From UBA11400 sp964473555 (GTDB taxonomy: Bacteria > Bacteroidota > Rhodothermia > Balneolales > HLUCCA01): a stretch of DNA of 61,443 nucleotides. Below the pieces are notes generated by a model, which worked only from the letters and a program-made list of their open reading frames with translations, had not been told where the DNA came from and searched no databases. Numbering within the stretch: the first letter of the stretch is position 1; every line of letters starts with the position of its first letter. Location: assembly GCA_964473555.1 (NCBI GenBank), contig CAYYPL010000011.1, positions 1 through 61,443 of the forward strand, given 5' to 3'. The translations under genes and the position numbers were made by a program. Positions 17,191 through 25,938 of this stretch are shown here, one piece after another.

Positions 17191-18687
17191 ATGATATTCT
17201 TGTATGTGGTCATAGGCTATCTTGCCTTACTTATGTTTATCTCGGTCTGGAAAAGCCGGGCTATCAAAAACCAGGAAGACTTTATGGTCGCCGGACGATC
17301 GGTACCGACTTACAAACTGGTTGGAACGTTACTGTGTACCTGGATTGGATCCGGATCGTTACTTGCCGGCGCCGGACTCGCGGCCCGAGTCGGATTCTCC
17401 GAACTCTGGATGGCTGCCGGAGCCTGGATAGGAATCATCATTGTGTTCTTCCTGGCCGCTCGTGTACGCCGAATCGCCCAATTTACGGTACCTGACATCC
17501 TCGAACTCCGATACAATAAATGGGCCCGGATTCTTGGAACCATCGTGATCGTAATCGCTTATACAACCATCGTGGGCTATCAGTTTCGTGGGGGAGGATT
17601 CGTTCTGAACCTGGTTGCCGATATCCCTGAATGGCAAGGGGTATTGATGACCGCCGCGTTTATCATTGCCTTTACAGCTTTCGCGGGCATGCTTTCCATC
17701 GTTTCTGTGGACATCATTAACGGTGCAGTAATCACACTTGCAGTGGTCATTGCGGTACCACTGGTTTATTTCAACCTAGGCGGAGCGGATCACTTCTCGG
17801 CCACACTGGATCCTTCCTATTTCACCGTTTTCGGTGATTACAACTGGATTTGGGCTATGGGTGTGTTCTTCCCAACGTTCCTGCTTTTACTTGGTGAGTC
17901 GAACATGTACCAGAAATTTTTCTCTGCCAAGAATGAGAAATCAGCCAAAACAGCAGTTTTGTGGTGGGTCATCGGTACCATTTTGGTTGAAACAGCCATC
18001 GCGTCCCTGGCGATCTTCGCATTTAGTCATTACAACTCCCTGGATCCATCCCATGCGCTGTATCTTGACGCCGGTCAAAGTGAGCGCATCATTCTGCACA
18101 CCGCTCGCTACGGAGTCGAAGTTGGAATCCCGGTTATCGGCGGACTTCTACTGATTATGGCGGCCGTTGCTATCATTACATCTACAGGAAATAGCTTTCT
18201 GCTGGCTCCATCCACCAACATCACACGGGATATCTACCAGCGTTTTCTCCGTCCGGATGCATCCGATAAACAAATCATTGTTTTTCAACGGATTATGGTG
18301 CTGGTCCTGGGGATTTTTGCATACCTGCTCCTCACTCAGTTCCGGACCATCCTGGATATGGCATTTACGGCGTATACCATGGTCGGTGCTGGATTAACCC
18401 CGGCGTTGCTGGCGGCATTTTTGTGGAAACGGGTCACTACGGCTGGTGGTGTGGCATCTATTGCCACCGGAATGGGTATGACCTTGTTGATCACGTTTCT
18501 GAATGCGGTCATGGATGAGCCAGTTATCGCGACAGATTACATTGTATTGCCTGCTGCCGGAGCATCTGTTCTGGCGTTGATTGTGGTTTCGCTTGCAACT
18601 CCTCCGGATCCAAAGGAGAAGTGGGAGAGGTTCTATGCGAAACCTGTGAGTCTTGAAGAAGCTATCAAGGAACAGCAGGAGGGATAA
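17191..18687 (+). CDS. Sodium:solute symporter family transporter
   Basis: A 498-residue membrane protein from the ATG at 17191, chosen because MIFLYVVIGYLALLMFISVW begins the first transmembrane helix. The 20 residues from 17131 would be an unusual extension overlapping a hairpin. SSS features are EDFMVAGRSVPTYKLVGTLLCTWIGSGSLL, then QFTVPDILELRYNKWARI, and about 13 hydrophobic segments. The substrate is unknown; it could be a urea-, proline- or carboxylate-type transporter. It belongs to a different SSS branch from the VC_2705-like gene and has no DUF4212 partner. priA follows after 9 bp. Confidence 0.85.
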   Translation: MIFLYVVIGYLALLMFISVWKSRAIKNQEDFMVAGRSVPTYKLVGTLLCTWIGSGSLLAGAGLAARVGFSELWMAAGAWIGIIIVFFLAARVRRIAQFTVPDILELRYNKWARILGTIVIVIAYTTIVGYQFRGGGFVLNLVADIPEWQGVLMTAAFIIAFTAFAGMLSIVSVDIINGAVITLAVVIAVPLVYFNLGGADHFSATLDPSYFTVFGDYNWIWAMGVFFPTFLLLLGESNMYQKFFSAKNEKSAKTAVLWWVIGTILVETAIASLAIFAFSHYNSLDPSHALYLDAGQSERIILHTARYGVEVGIPVIGGLLLIMAAVAIITSTGNSFLLAPSTNITRDIYQRFLRPDASDKQIIVFQRIMVLVLGIFAYLLLTQFRTILDMAFTAYTMVGAGLTPALLAAFLWKRVTTAGGVASIATGMGMTLLITFLNAVMDEPVIATDYIVLPAAGASVLALIVVSLATPPDPKEKWERFYAKPVSLEEAIKEQQEG

Positions 18688-18696
18688 AAGTTCACC

Positions 18697-21102
18697 ATGT
18701 ATGCTGAGGTTGCTTTAGTTCAGGCCGTAAGGCAGGTGTTTACATACAGCCTGAATGCGGAGCTCAGTGATGTGGTGAAACCCGGAATGCGGGTGTGGGT
18801 TCCGTTCGGGAATCGAAAAACTATTGGTATGGTTGTCAGGGTGCACGCAGACAAACCTTCGTTTGCGTGTAAACCCGTGAACCAGGTGCTGGACACCGAA
18901 CAGATTTTCGACACGGAACTTCTTGAACTCACCCAGTGGGTATCTCAGTATTACTATTCCGGTTGGGGTGAGGTCATACAGGCTGCACTACCCGTTGGGC
19001 TCAACTATGCCGCCGACAGGCATCTGTCGGTCATCCACCGGGATGCCATGACCCCAAAAGAGACCGAAATCTGCGATGAGATTCAGGGTCTGGGTGAAAT
19101 CAAGCTTGAGGAAGCGGAAAAACGCTGGAGCCAGGGAGCTATCTACCGGCTGTTGAGAAAAGGGAACCTGGAATTGACGGAGTTCCCCAAAGTAAAAGTG
19201 ACTCAGGCCACGCTTAAAGGCTACTCGTGGACCGATGAACAGCAAGACAGAGCTGACACCTTGTTCCGCTCTTGGACCGGACGACCATTCGCGTGGATCT
19301 CGGCCATTCCAGTGCTTTTTGCGCTGCATCCGCCCTTGACCCAAAAGGAATTGGTTCAAGACCATGGAATGACGCCACATATTCTGAGCAGGCTCGAAAA
19401 AGAGGGACTACTTGTTTCTGAGGAAATTCCGACCGAATCGTATGCCCTGGCACACCTTGAACATGTTCCATCGCGGCTAAGAGTGCTTAATGAAGAACAA
19501 AAACGGGTATTCAGTCCGATTCAAAAGGCGTTGAAGGACGGTACCTATCAGAGTTTTCTGCTTTATGGTATCACCGGATCTGGTAAGACAGAGGTCTACA
19601 TCCACGCACTGAAACAGGCATTGGAGTCTGGCAAAGGTGGATTGATTCTTGTTCCTGAAATTGCGCTCACTCCTCAGACGGTCCGCCGTTTTTATGAAAT
19701 TTTTGGAGATCAGATCGCGGTATTACACTCCAGATTGAACGACCGCGAGCGTTATGAAGCCTGGAAAGCGTTGCGATCGGGTGACAAGCGTATTGCGATC
19801 GGAGCCCGGTCTGCCGTGTTTGCTCCGGTGCAGAATCTGGGCGTGATCATCATCGATGAGGAGCACGACCAGTCCTACAAACAGGAAGACCCCGCTCCCC
19901 GTTATCATGCCCGTGAAGTGGCCATCGTACGGGCGTCAAAGCTGCAGATTCCCATTGTTTTTGGCTCTGCTACCCCAAGTATGATCACCCTGAATGCGGT
20001 TACGCGTGGTAAACACACGATGCTTAAGCTCACAGGCCGACACCTTGATGCGGTATTGCCTCCGGTGAAGGTGCTCGATCTGCGCCAGTATCGGAATGCA
20101 ATGCGTGGTCCGGTCGCCGTGCCCCTGGCTCTGGCTATGGAGGAGGCGATTGGTCGTGGTGAGCAGGTTATTTTACTGCACAATCGTCGTGGATTCGCGT
20201 CCTACCAGCAGTGCGACGATTGCGGGCATATTGCAGCGTGTCCGAATTGCTCAGTCAGTCTTACGCTACACCGGACCCAGCATAGCCTTCGGTGCCACTA
20301 CTGTGGGTACAGTCGCCGGGCTCAGGTCAACTGTGACCACTGTGACTCGGTGAACATCGATCATAAAGGTACGGGCACCCAGCGTGTTGAGGAGGAGCTT
20401 CAGGAAGCATTTCCGAAATTTAGAATACTGCGCATGGATCGTGATACCACCTCAGGTAAAGATGCCCATAACAAGATCTTGAGCTCTTTTGGGAAAGGCG
20501 AAGCCGATATCCTGGTTGGGACGCAACTTGTTGCCAAAGGCCTGGACTTCCCGAATGTAACCGTTGTTGGCGTCACGAATGCCGATACCGAGTTGGCGTT
20601 TCCATCGTATCGGTCTTCAGAACGAATGTTCCAGCTCCTGACTCAGGTTGCCGGCCGCGCAGGACGCGCGGAGAAAAAAGGGCAGGTGTTTTTACAGACG
20701 CGCATGCCGGAGCATCCTTCGATCGTACACGCCTCAAAACACGATTTTGAATCTTTTGCCAGGTATGAACTATCCGAACGCGATGGACTCAAATACCCGC
20801 CCTTTTCACGGCTTATCCAGTTTCAGTTCAAGTCGCCCGATGGAACCAAAGTGGCTATTGTAGCCGAAATCCTGACCCAAATCATACAGAAAGTCTTTGC
20901 CGGACAACCGGTTCTGGGGCCTGCACCTGCAGTGATCCAGAGAATTTACAACGATTTCAGGTGGGAGAGCTTCCTGAAACTGGATCCGGCTACCGGTACC
21001 AGGAAAATGGAGTTCCTGCTCGACAGAGTCTTCCAGTTGTATGACCAGCATAAGCCCCAGGGAGCATCCGCAGTTCGGATCAATGTGAATGTGGATGTCT
21101 GA
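18697..21102 (+). CDS. priA: Primosomal protein N' (replication restart helicase)
   Basis: An 801-residue protein. The N-terminal DNA-binding domain is AEVALVQAVRQVFTYSL. The helicase core has Walker A GITGSGKT (291-298) and Walker B DEEH (387-390). A zinc-binding module begins CDDCGHIAACPNC with further paired cysteines in CHYCGY and CDHCDS. The C-terminal helicase motifs are GTGTQRVEEEL and QVAGRAGRAEKKG. It reloads the replisome at stalled forks. It is 9 bp behind the symporter gene, so it is probably cotranscribed, and it ends at the same base pair as clpA on the other strand (stops adjacent). Confidence 0.96.
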   Translation: MYAEVALVQAVRQVFTYSLNAELSDVVKPGMRVWVPFGNRKTIGMVVRVHADKPSFACKPVNQVLDTEQIFDTELLELTQWVSQYYYSGWGEVIQAALPVGLNYAADRHLSVIHRDAMTPKETEICDEIQGLGEIKLEEAEKRWSQGAIYRLLRKGNLELTEFPKVKVTQATLKGYSWTDEQQDRADTLFRSWTGRPFAWISAIPVLFALHPPLTQKELVQDHGMTPHILSRLEKEGLLVSEEIPTESYALAHLEHVPSRLRVLNEEQKRVFSPIQKALKDGTYQSFLLYGITGSGKTEVYIHALKQALESGKGGLILVPEIALTPQTVRRFYEIFGDQIAVLHSRLNDRERYEAWKALRSGDKRIAIGARSAVFAPVQNLGVIIIDEEHDQSYKQEDPAPRYHAREVAIVRASKLQIPIVFGSATPSMITLNAVTRGKHTMLKLTGRHLDAVLPPVKVLDLRQYRNAMRGPVAVPLALAMEEAIGRGEQVILLHNRRGFASYQQCDDCGHIAACPNCSVSLTLHRTQHSLRCHYCGYSRRAQVNCDHCDSVNIDHKGTGTQRVEEELQEAFPKFRILRMDRDTTSGKDAHNKILSSFGKGEADILVGTQLVAKGLDFPNVTVVGVTNADTELAFPSYRSSERMFQLLTQVAGRAGRAEKKGQVFLQTRMPEHPSIVHASKHDFESFARYELSERDGLKYPPFSRLIQFQFKSPDGTKVAIVAEILTQIIQKVFAGQPVLGPAPAVIQRIYNDFRWESFLKLDPATGTRKMEFLLDRVFQLYDQHKPQGASAVRINVNVDV

Positions 21103-23436
21103 TCAGGCCGGTTTGGTGATGAATGTTAGCGCATCGTCTTTGACTTCAAGCAGTACGCGGCCGCCTTTTTGAAGTGATCCAAACAGGATTTCATCGACCA
21201 AAGGATTCTTCACATGCTCCTGAATCACTCGGGTCATAGGTCGGGCACCATACGCCGGACTGTAGCCCCTGGAAGCAAGCCATTGACGCGCCTTGTCAGA
21301 CAATTCCAGTTCTACTTTTTTGTCGGCAAGCTGAGTATTGAGCTCCTGCATGAATTTGTCAACAATCTGAAGGATAACCGCCTCATCCAGATGTTTGAAG
21401 ATGACGATTTCATCCAGGCGATTCCTGAATTCCGGTGTAAAATGCTGTCGAATGGCACCCATTGGATCTCCACCATGAATACTCGAATCGTCTCCGGCGA
21501 AACCGATTCCGGTACGGCTGATTTCCCTTGATCCAACGTTGGAGGTCATAATCAGAATTACATTTCGAAAGTCGGCTTTGCGTCCGGTATTGTCGGTAAG
21601 TGTGGCGTAGTCCATGATCTGAAGGAGCACGTTGTACACATCCTGATGCGCTTTTTCGATTTCGTCCAACAACAGAACCGCGTTTGGATTCCGTCGAATC
21701 GCGTCGGTGAGCAGTCCACCTTGCTCAAAGCCCACATATCCGGCGGGAGCACCGATCAATCTGGAAACCGTGTGTTTCTCCATGTACTCACTCATATCGA
21801 AACGGATCAATTCTATACCCATTCGTTGAGCCAGTACACGGCATAATTCCGTCTTTCCTACACCTGTTGGACCTGAAAACAGGAAGGATCCCACCGGTTT
21901 TTGAGCATGTCCGAGTCCGGCGCGATGACGTTTGACAGCGGTAACCACTGCCCTGATCGCCTTATCCTGGCCATATACTGCCTCGGATAGGTGCTGGTCA
22001 AGTGATTTAAGACTTTCCTTGTCCCCAGAAGTCATCGACTGAATCGGAATCCGGGCAATCTGTGCCACCAGTTCTTCGACATCCTTTAGCGTTACTTGTT
22101 TTCGAGGTGTTGTTTTCAGTGAGACACGCGCCCCTGCTTCATCCATAATGTCGATCGCTTTGTCCGGAAGTTGACGATCATTGAGATATCGCGCCGATAA
22201 ATGCACGGCGCCTTCGACTGCAGATGGCTGATACTTGAGTCCGTGATAGGATTCGAACTCAGGTTGTAGTCCGGTTAGAATCTTAACGGCATCATCGGGA
22301 CTGGGCTCGTGAATGTCGATTTTCTGGAACCGACGGGACAAAGCCCGGTCTTTTTCGAAATGATTTTTGTATTCTTCGAAGGTGGTAGCACCCACACAAC
22401 GAAGCTTACCAGACTGGAGGGCAGGTTTGAGCAGATTTGAAGCATCCATGGTGCTGTTTCCAGCTGCACCGGCGCCGATCAGATTATGGATTTCATCGAT
22501 GAACAAAATCACTTTCTCTTCTTCTGCCAGTTCACGAAGCACCTTTTTCAGACGCTCCTCGAAGTCACCCCGGAATCGGGTCCCCGCCAGTAAAGTTCCT
22601 AAATCCAGCGACAGTACCCTGAATGCCTGAAGACGCACAGGAACCTGATCTGCTGCGATACGGGATGCGAGTCCTTGAGCAATCGCTGTTTTACCCACAC
22701 CCGGATCCCCGACAAAAATCGGATTGTTTTTTAATCGTCGACTCAACACTTCAATGGTGCGCTGAACTTCGGTATCACGTCCGATAAGTTTGTCAAAAGC
22801 TCCTTCACGGGCTAGCTGAGTCCAATCATCGGTAAAAAGTGCTAAAGCCGATCGTTTTTTCTTTTTTTTGGAACCCGAAAACGATTCGTGTTCCGTTTCT
22901 GAATCCTGAAAATCATCCAGATCACTGATGAAGGAATCATCACTAAAATCATCCTCCTCATCGCCAAGACCCTCCAGCAGAGATTCTGCATAGTCTTCAT
23001 CCATATCGGCTATGGATTTACGGATACCGTGTGCTACAAAATTCATGATGTCGAGACGCTCAACACCTTGTTTACGCAAAAAAAACACAGCGTGGGAGTC
23101 CTCTTCCGTAAACATAGAGATCAATGCATCGCCAATGCCAACCTCTTTCTGTTCGGCTGCATGGGCATGCATCAGACAATGATGAATGACACGTTTAAAA
23201 GCCAGGGTGTGGATCGGCTCTTCCGTGTCCTGAATGCGCTCAACCTGCTCATAAAATTGCTGAATATCGTCCTGAAGGAGTTCAATATCCACGCCGGCCG
23301 CTAAGAGAATCCGGGTTCCGCTTTCGTCCAATGCAATGGCATGGAGTAAGTGTTCGATACTCACAAACGCGTGTTTGTCGGCTTTTGCCAACAGCCAGGT
23401 GTCACGTAATACTTTGTCTAATTCCTTGCTATACAT
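21103..23436 (-). CDS. clpA: ATP-dependent Clp protease ATP-binding subunit ClpA
   Basis: A 777-residue protein. The N-terminal Clp repeat domain (1-140) binds ClpS. An acidic linker (about 144-185) with a following KKKKK run is longer than usual. The first AAA domain has Walker A GDPGVGKT (243-250) and LFIDEIH; the second has Walker A GPTGVGKT (522-529). The IGF tripeptide in SRTGIGFAGDD is the ClpP-docking loop. It unfolds substrates for ClpP, including N-degron proteins delivered by ClpS, which is encoded 4 bp upstream. clpP is not in the window. Confidence 0.94.
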   Translation of the reverse strand: MYSKELDKVLRDTWLLAKADKHAFVSIEHLLHAIALDESGTRILLAAGVDIELLQDDIQQFYEQVERIQDTEEPIHTLAFKRVIHHCLMHAHAAEQKEVGIGDALISMFTEEDSHAVFFLRKQGVERLDIMNFVAHGIRKSIADMDEDYAESLLEGLGDEEDDFSDDSFISDLDDFQDSETEHESFSGSKKKKKRSALALFTDDWTQLAREGAFDKLIGRDTEVQRTIEVLSRRLKNNPIFVGDPGVGKTAIAQGLASRIAADQVPVRLQAFRVLSLDLGTLLAGTRFRGDFEERLKKVLRELAEEEKVILFIDEIHNLIGAGAAGNSTMDASNLLKPALQSGKLRCVGATTFEEYKNHFEKDRALSRRFQKIDIHEPSPDDAVKILTGLQPEFESYHGLKYQPSAVEGAVHLSARYLNDRQLPDKAIDIMDEAGARVSLKTTPRKQVTLKDVEELVAQIARIPIQSMTSGDKESLKSLDQHLSEAVYGQDKAIRAVVTAVKRHRAGLGHAQKPVGSFLFSGPTGVGKTELCRVLAQRMGIELIRFDMSEYMEKHTVSRLIGAPAGYVGFEQGGLLTDAIRRNPNAVLLLDEIEKAHQDVYNVLLQIMDYATLTDNTGRKADFRNVILIMTSNVGSREISRTGIGFAGDDSSIHGGDPMGAIRQHFTPEFRNRLDEIVIFKHLDEAVILQIVDKFMQELNTQLADKKVELELSDKARQWLASRGYSPAYGARPMTRVIQEHVKNPLVDEILFGSLQKGGRVLLEVKDDALTFITKPA

Positions 23437-23440
23437 CAGA

Positions 23441-23755
23441 TTAAATCTTTTCCATTACACATTTCAGTGGATGACCTTCGCTTTTGCTCAGTTGTTCAAC
23501 CAGTTCCACTTTGGTTTCAGCAATTTCTTTCGGGAACACCCCGCAAATTCCCCGTCCTTGTCGATGGACATCATTGGTAATCTGTATGGATTCGGGGATC
23601 GTTTTGTTGAAAATGCCAACCAACACCTTTACAACGAAATCAAATGTGGTATAATTATCATTCAGAAGGATCACAGCAAATTTTGGAGGTTCTGCCACCG
23701 AACTTCTCACTTTCTCTGCCACTCCTGTTTTTCCTGATGTATGCGGTGAACCCAT
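23441..23755 (-). CDS. clpS: ClpS adaptor of the N-degron pathway
   Basis: A 104-residue protein with the conserved VILLNDNYTTFDFVVKVL segment (Asn-Asp of the N-degron pocket), the HRQGRGICGVFPKEIAETK helix and a C-terminal HPLKCVMEK. It recognises bulky N-terminal residues and hands the substrates to ClpA. It lies 4 bp before clpA in the same orientation. A TATTTTTG box on the minus strand at 23855-23862 may be the promoter. Confidence 0.95.
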   Translation of the reverse strand: MGSPHTSGKTGVAEKVRSSVAEPPKFAVILLNDNYTTFDFVVKVLVGIFNKTIPESIQITNDVHRQGRGICGVFPKEIAETKVELVEQLSKSEGHPLKCVMEKI

Positions 23756-24033
23756 GGGTAGTGAACTGCGGTTAATTATCTTTTATATCGTTGAATATAT
23801 TGCAGTTAATGTTCTTATAGTTGAGATTGTAACTGCATTTGAAAAATGCTCATCCAAAAATAACGGAATTATTCATTTAATTCAGTTTTTTACGGGATTC
23901 TTCGTTTCATGTGAGTACTAGTTTTTGCTATATTCCACCGTCGGAACTAGCTTATTTTAATTATTTTATAATATACGTTACCTAATTTGCGTGCGTTCTT
24001 ATAGTTGTATGCGACTGAAAGATACCCCATAGC

Positions 24034-25914
24034 ATGAACAGCGAAACTACCCCGAAAAAGAAAGATATTTTCCATCTCAGCCTGGAGCTGGATCATAAAA
24101 TTCTCAATAGCATCTATAAAACCATCCAGCCAACCCTTGAAAAGATTATCGGACTTCCCGGAGTCACCGATATCTACGCTGGTGCGCTCGACAAAAACAA
24201 TTCAGATGATTTCTGTGAAGCCATTCTGGATTACATGAACGTGACCTGCAAAATTTCGGATCAGGATTTGGCCCGAATTCCAAAAAACGGAAAGATTGTG
24301 GTTGTTTCAAACCATCCGTTCGGAGGAATTGAAGGGATTATGATGGGGGCTATTCTACGTCGGGTTCGTCCGGACGTGAAGATTATGGCTAACTATTTCC
24401 TTTCCGTGATTCCTGAAATGAGGGATTTATTCCTGTTCGTGGATCCATTTGGCGGACCCAAAGCGGCTCGGGCTAATCTGGCAACGATGAAGCAGTCGAT
24501 CGAATGGATCAAAGACGGGCACCTGTTCGGAGTCTTCCCATCTGGAGAAGTCTCACATGCCACCTGGAAAAATCGGAAAATCACGGATCCAGCCTGGAGT
24601 GATACGATTTCCAAGATTATCAGAAAAACCGAGAGTCCGGTGATTCCGATGTTCTTTGCTGGACACAACAGACTCTTCTTCCAGCTTGCAGGACTACTTC
24701 ACCCCCGATTCAGGACTGCGCTACTTCCCCGTGAACTCATCAACAAAAAAGGGCAGCATATCGAGGTACGCGTTGGAAATGTAATCCCCTGGGCGCGTTT
24801 AAAAAAAATCGAGACAGACCATGAACTTACCGAATACTTGCGTCACCGTACGTACATGCTCGAGAATCGACCTTCAGGTAGAACATTGGCCGAAAGTATC
24901 GTCGAAAAGGGTATCCATTGCGGAGTAGAGCCAGTCATCGATGCTGTTGATCCGGAACTGCTGCTTGCCGATGTCGAGTCGCTGCCTGCATCCCAGCTTC
25001 TGCTCGAATCCAACGACATGCAAGTGTGGCACGCTGCTTACAAACAGATTCCGCATGTGATGCGTGAAATCGGCCGGTTACGGGAAATTACATTTCGTGC
25101 AACCGACGAGGGTACAGGAAAGTCGATCGATGTGGATGAATTCGATGAATATTATCAGCACTTATTTGTCTGGAACAAGGAAAAATCCGAAATCGTAGGT
25201 GCTTACAGGCTCGGAAGAACCGACAATATCATCAAGCGCTTTGGTAAAAAAGGATTATACACCACAACCTTGTTCAATATCAAGAGTTCATTTTTTGACG
25301 AGATCAACCCGGCCCTGGAGATGGGCCGCTCGTTCGTGCGTATCGAATATCAGCGTTCATTTTCTCCGCTCCTGATGTTATGGAGAGGGATTGGTCATTA
25401 TGTTGCCAAGTATCCAAAATACAAGATTCTGTTCGGTCCGGTATCCATCAACAAGGAATATCAGTCCACTTCACGCCAGCTGATGGTTACTTTTTTGAAG
25501 ATCCACAATTATCTGCCTGATCTGGCTTCAAAAGTCAAAGCTCGTACTCCATTCAGATCCAAAAAGATCAAGGGCTGGCACAAAGAACACAGCAAACGCA
25601 TTATCAGTAGTATCGATGAGGTATCTGATGTGGTCAGCGACCTGGAATGGGATGACAAAGGCGTCCCGATTCTGCTTAAACAATACCTCAAAATGGGTGG
25701 GAAACTACTTGGATTCAATGTCGATCCGAACTTCAGTGATGTACTCGACGGACTGATTCTCGTAGATGTGACCAAAACGGATCCCAAGATTATGGAACGC
25801 TATATGCCACGCGAGAAACTAAAAGAGTTTCACAAACTGCACCATACCTTCGAAAAGGCCTACGGTCCCGAGGAAAAATCTGAAGCTCCCGCCAAAGAGT
25901 TGGCCGAAGCCTGA
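24034..25914 (+). CDS. olsF: Bifunctional PlsC-type / GNAT-type acyltransferase (OlsF-like)
   Basis: A 626-residue two-domain protein. Residues about 20-270 are a glycerol-phosphate-acyltransferase-like domain with NHPFGGIEG (93-101), FVDPFGG and VFPSGEVS. Residues about 340-580 resemble the OlsB/GNAT N-acyltransferase: GAYRLGRTDNI, EMGRSFVRIEYQRSFSPLLMLWRGI (about 429-453) and LFGPVSINKEY. This architecture is that of OlsF, which makes ornithine (or related amino-acid) lipids in one protein, known from Flavobacterium and Serratia; the assignment is by family resemblance. It is a single gene, preceded by 277 bp of AT-rich DNA. Confidence 0.72.
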   Translation: MNSETTPKKKDIFHLSLELDHKILNSIYKTIQPTLEKIIGLPGVTDIYAGALDKNNSDDFCEAILDYMNVTCKISDQDLARIPKNGKIVVVSNHPFGGIEGIMMGAILRRVRPDVKIMANYFLSVIPEMRDLFLFVDPFGGPKAARANLATMKQSIEWIKDGHLFGVFPSGEVSHATWKNRKITDPAWSDTISKIIRKTESPVIPMFFAGHNRLFFQLAGLLHPRFRTALLPRELINKKGQHIEVRVGNVIPWARLKKIETDHELTEYLRHRTYMLENRPSGRTLAESIVEKGIHCGVEPVIDAVDPELLLADVESLPASQLLLESNDMQVWHAAYKQIPHVMREIGRLREITFRATDEGTGKSIDVDEFDEYYQHLFVWNKEKSEIVGAYRLGRTDNIIKRFGKKGLYTTTLFNIKSSFFDEINPALEMGRSFVRIEYQRSFSPLLMLWRGIGHYVAKYPKYKILFGPVSINKEYQSTSRQLMVTFLKIHNYLPDLASKVKARTPFRSKKIKGWHKEHSKRIISSIDEVSDVVSDLEWDDKGVPILLKQYLKMGGKLLGFNVDPNFSDVLDGLILVDVTKTDPKIMERYMPREKLKEFHKLHHTFEKAYGPEEKSEAPAKELAEA

Positions 25915-25938
25915 TAAATGTACTCGTACACGCGATAA

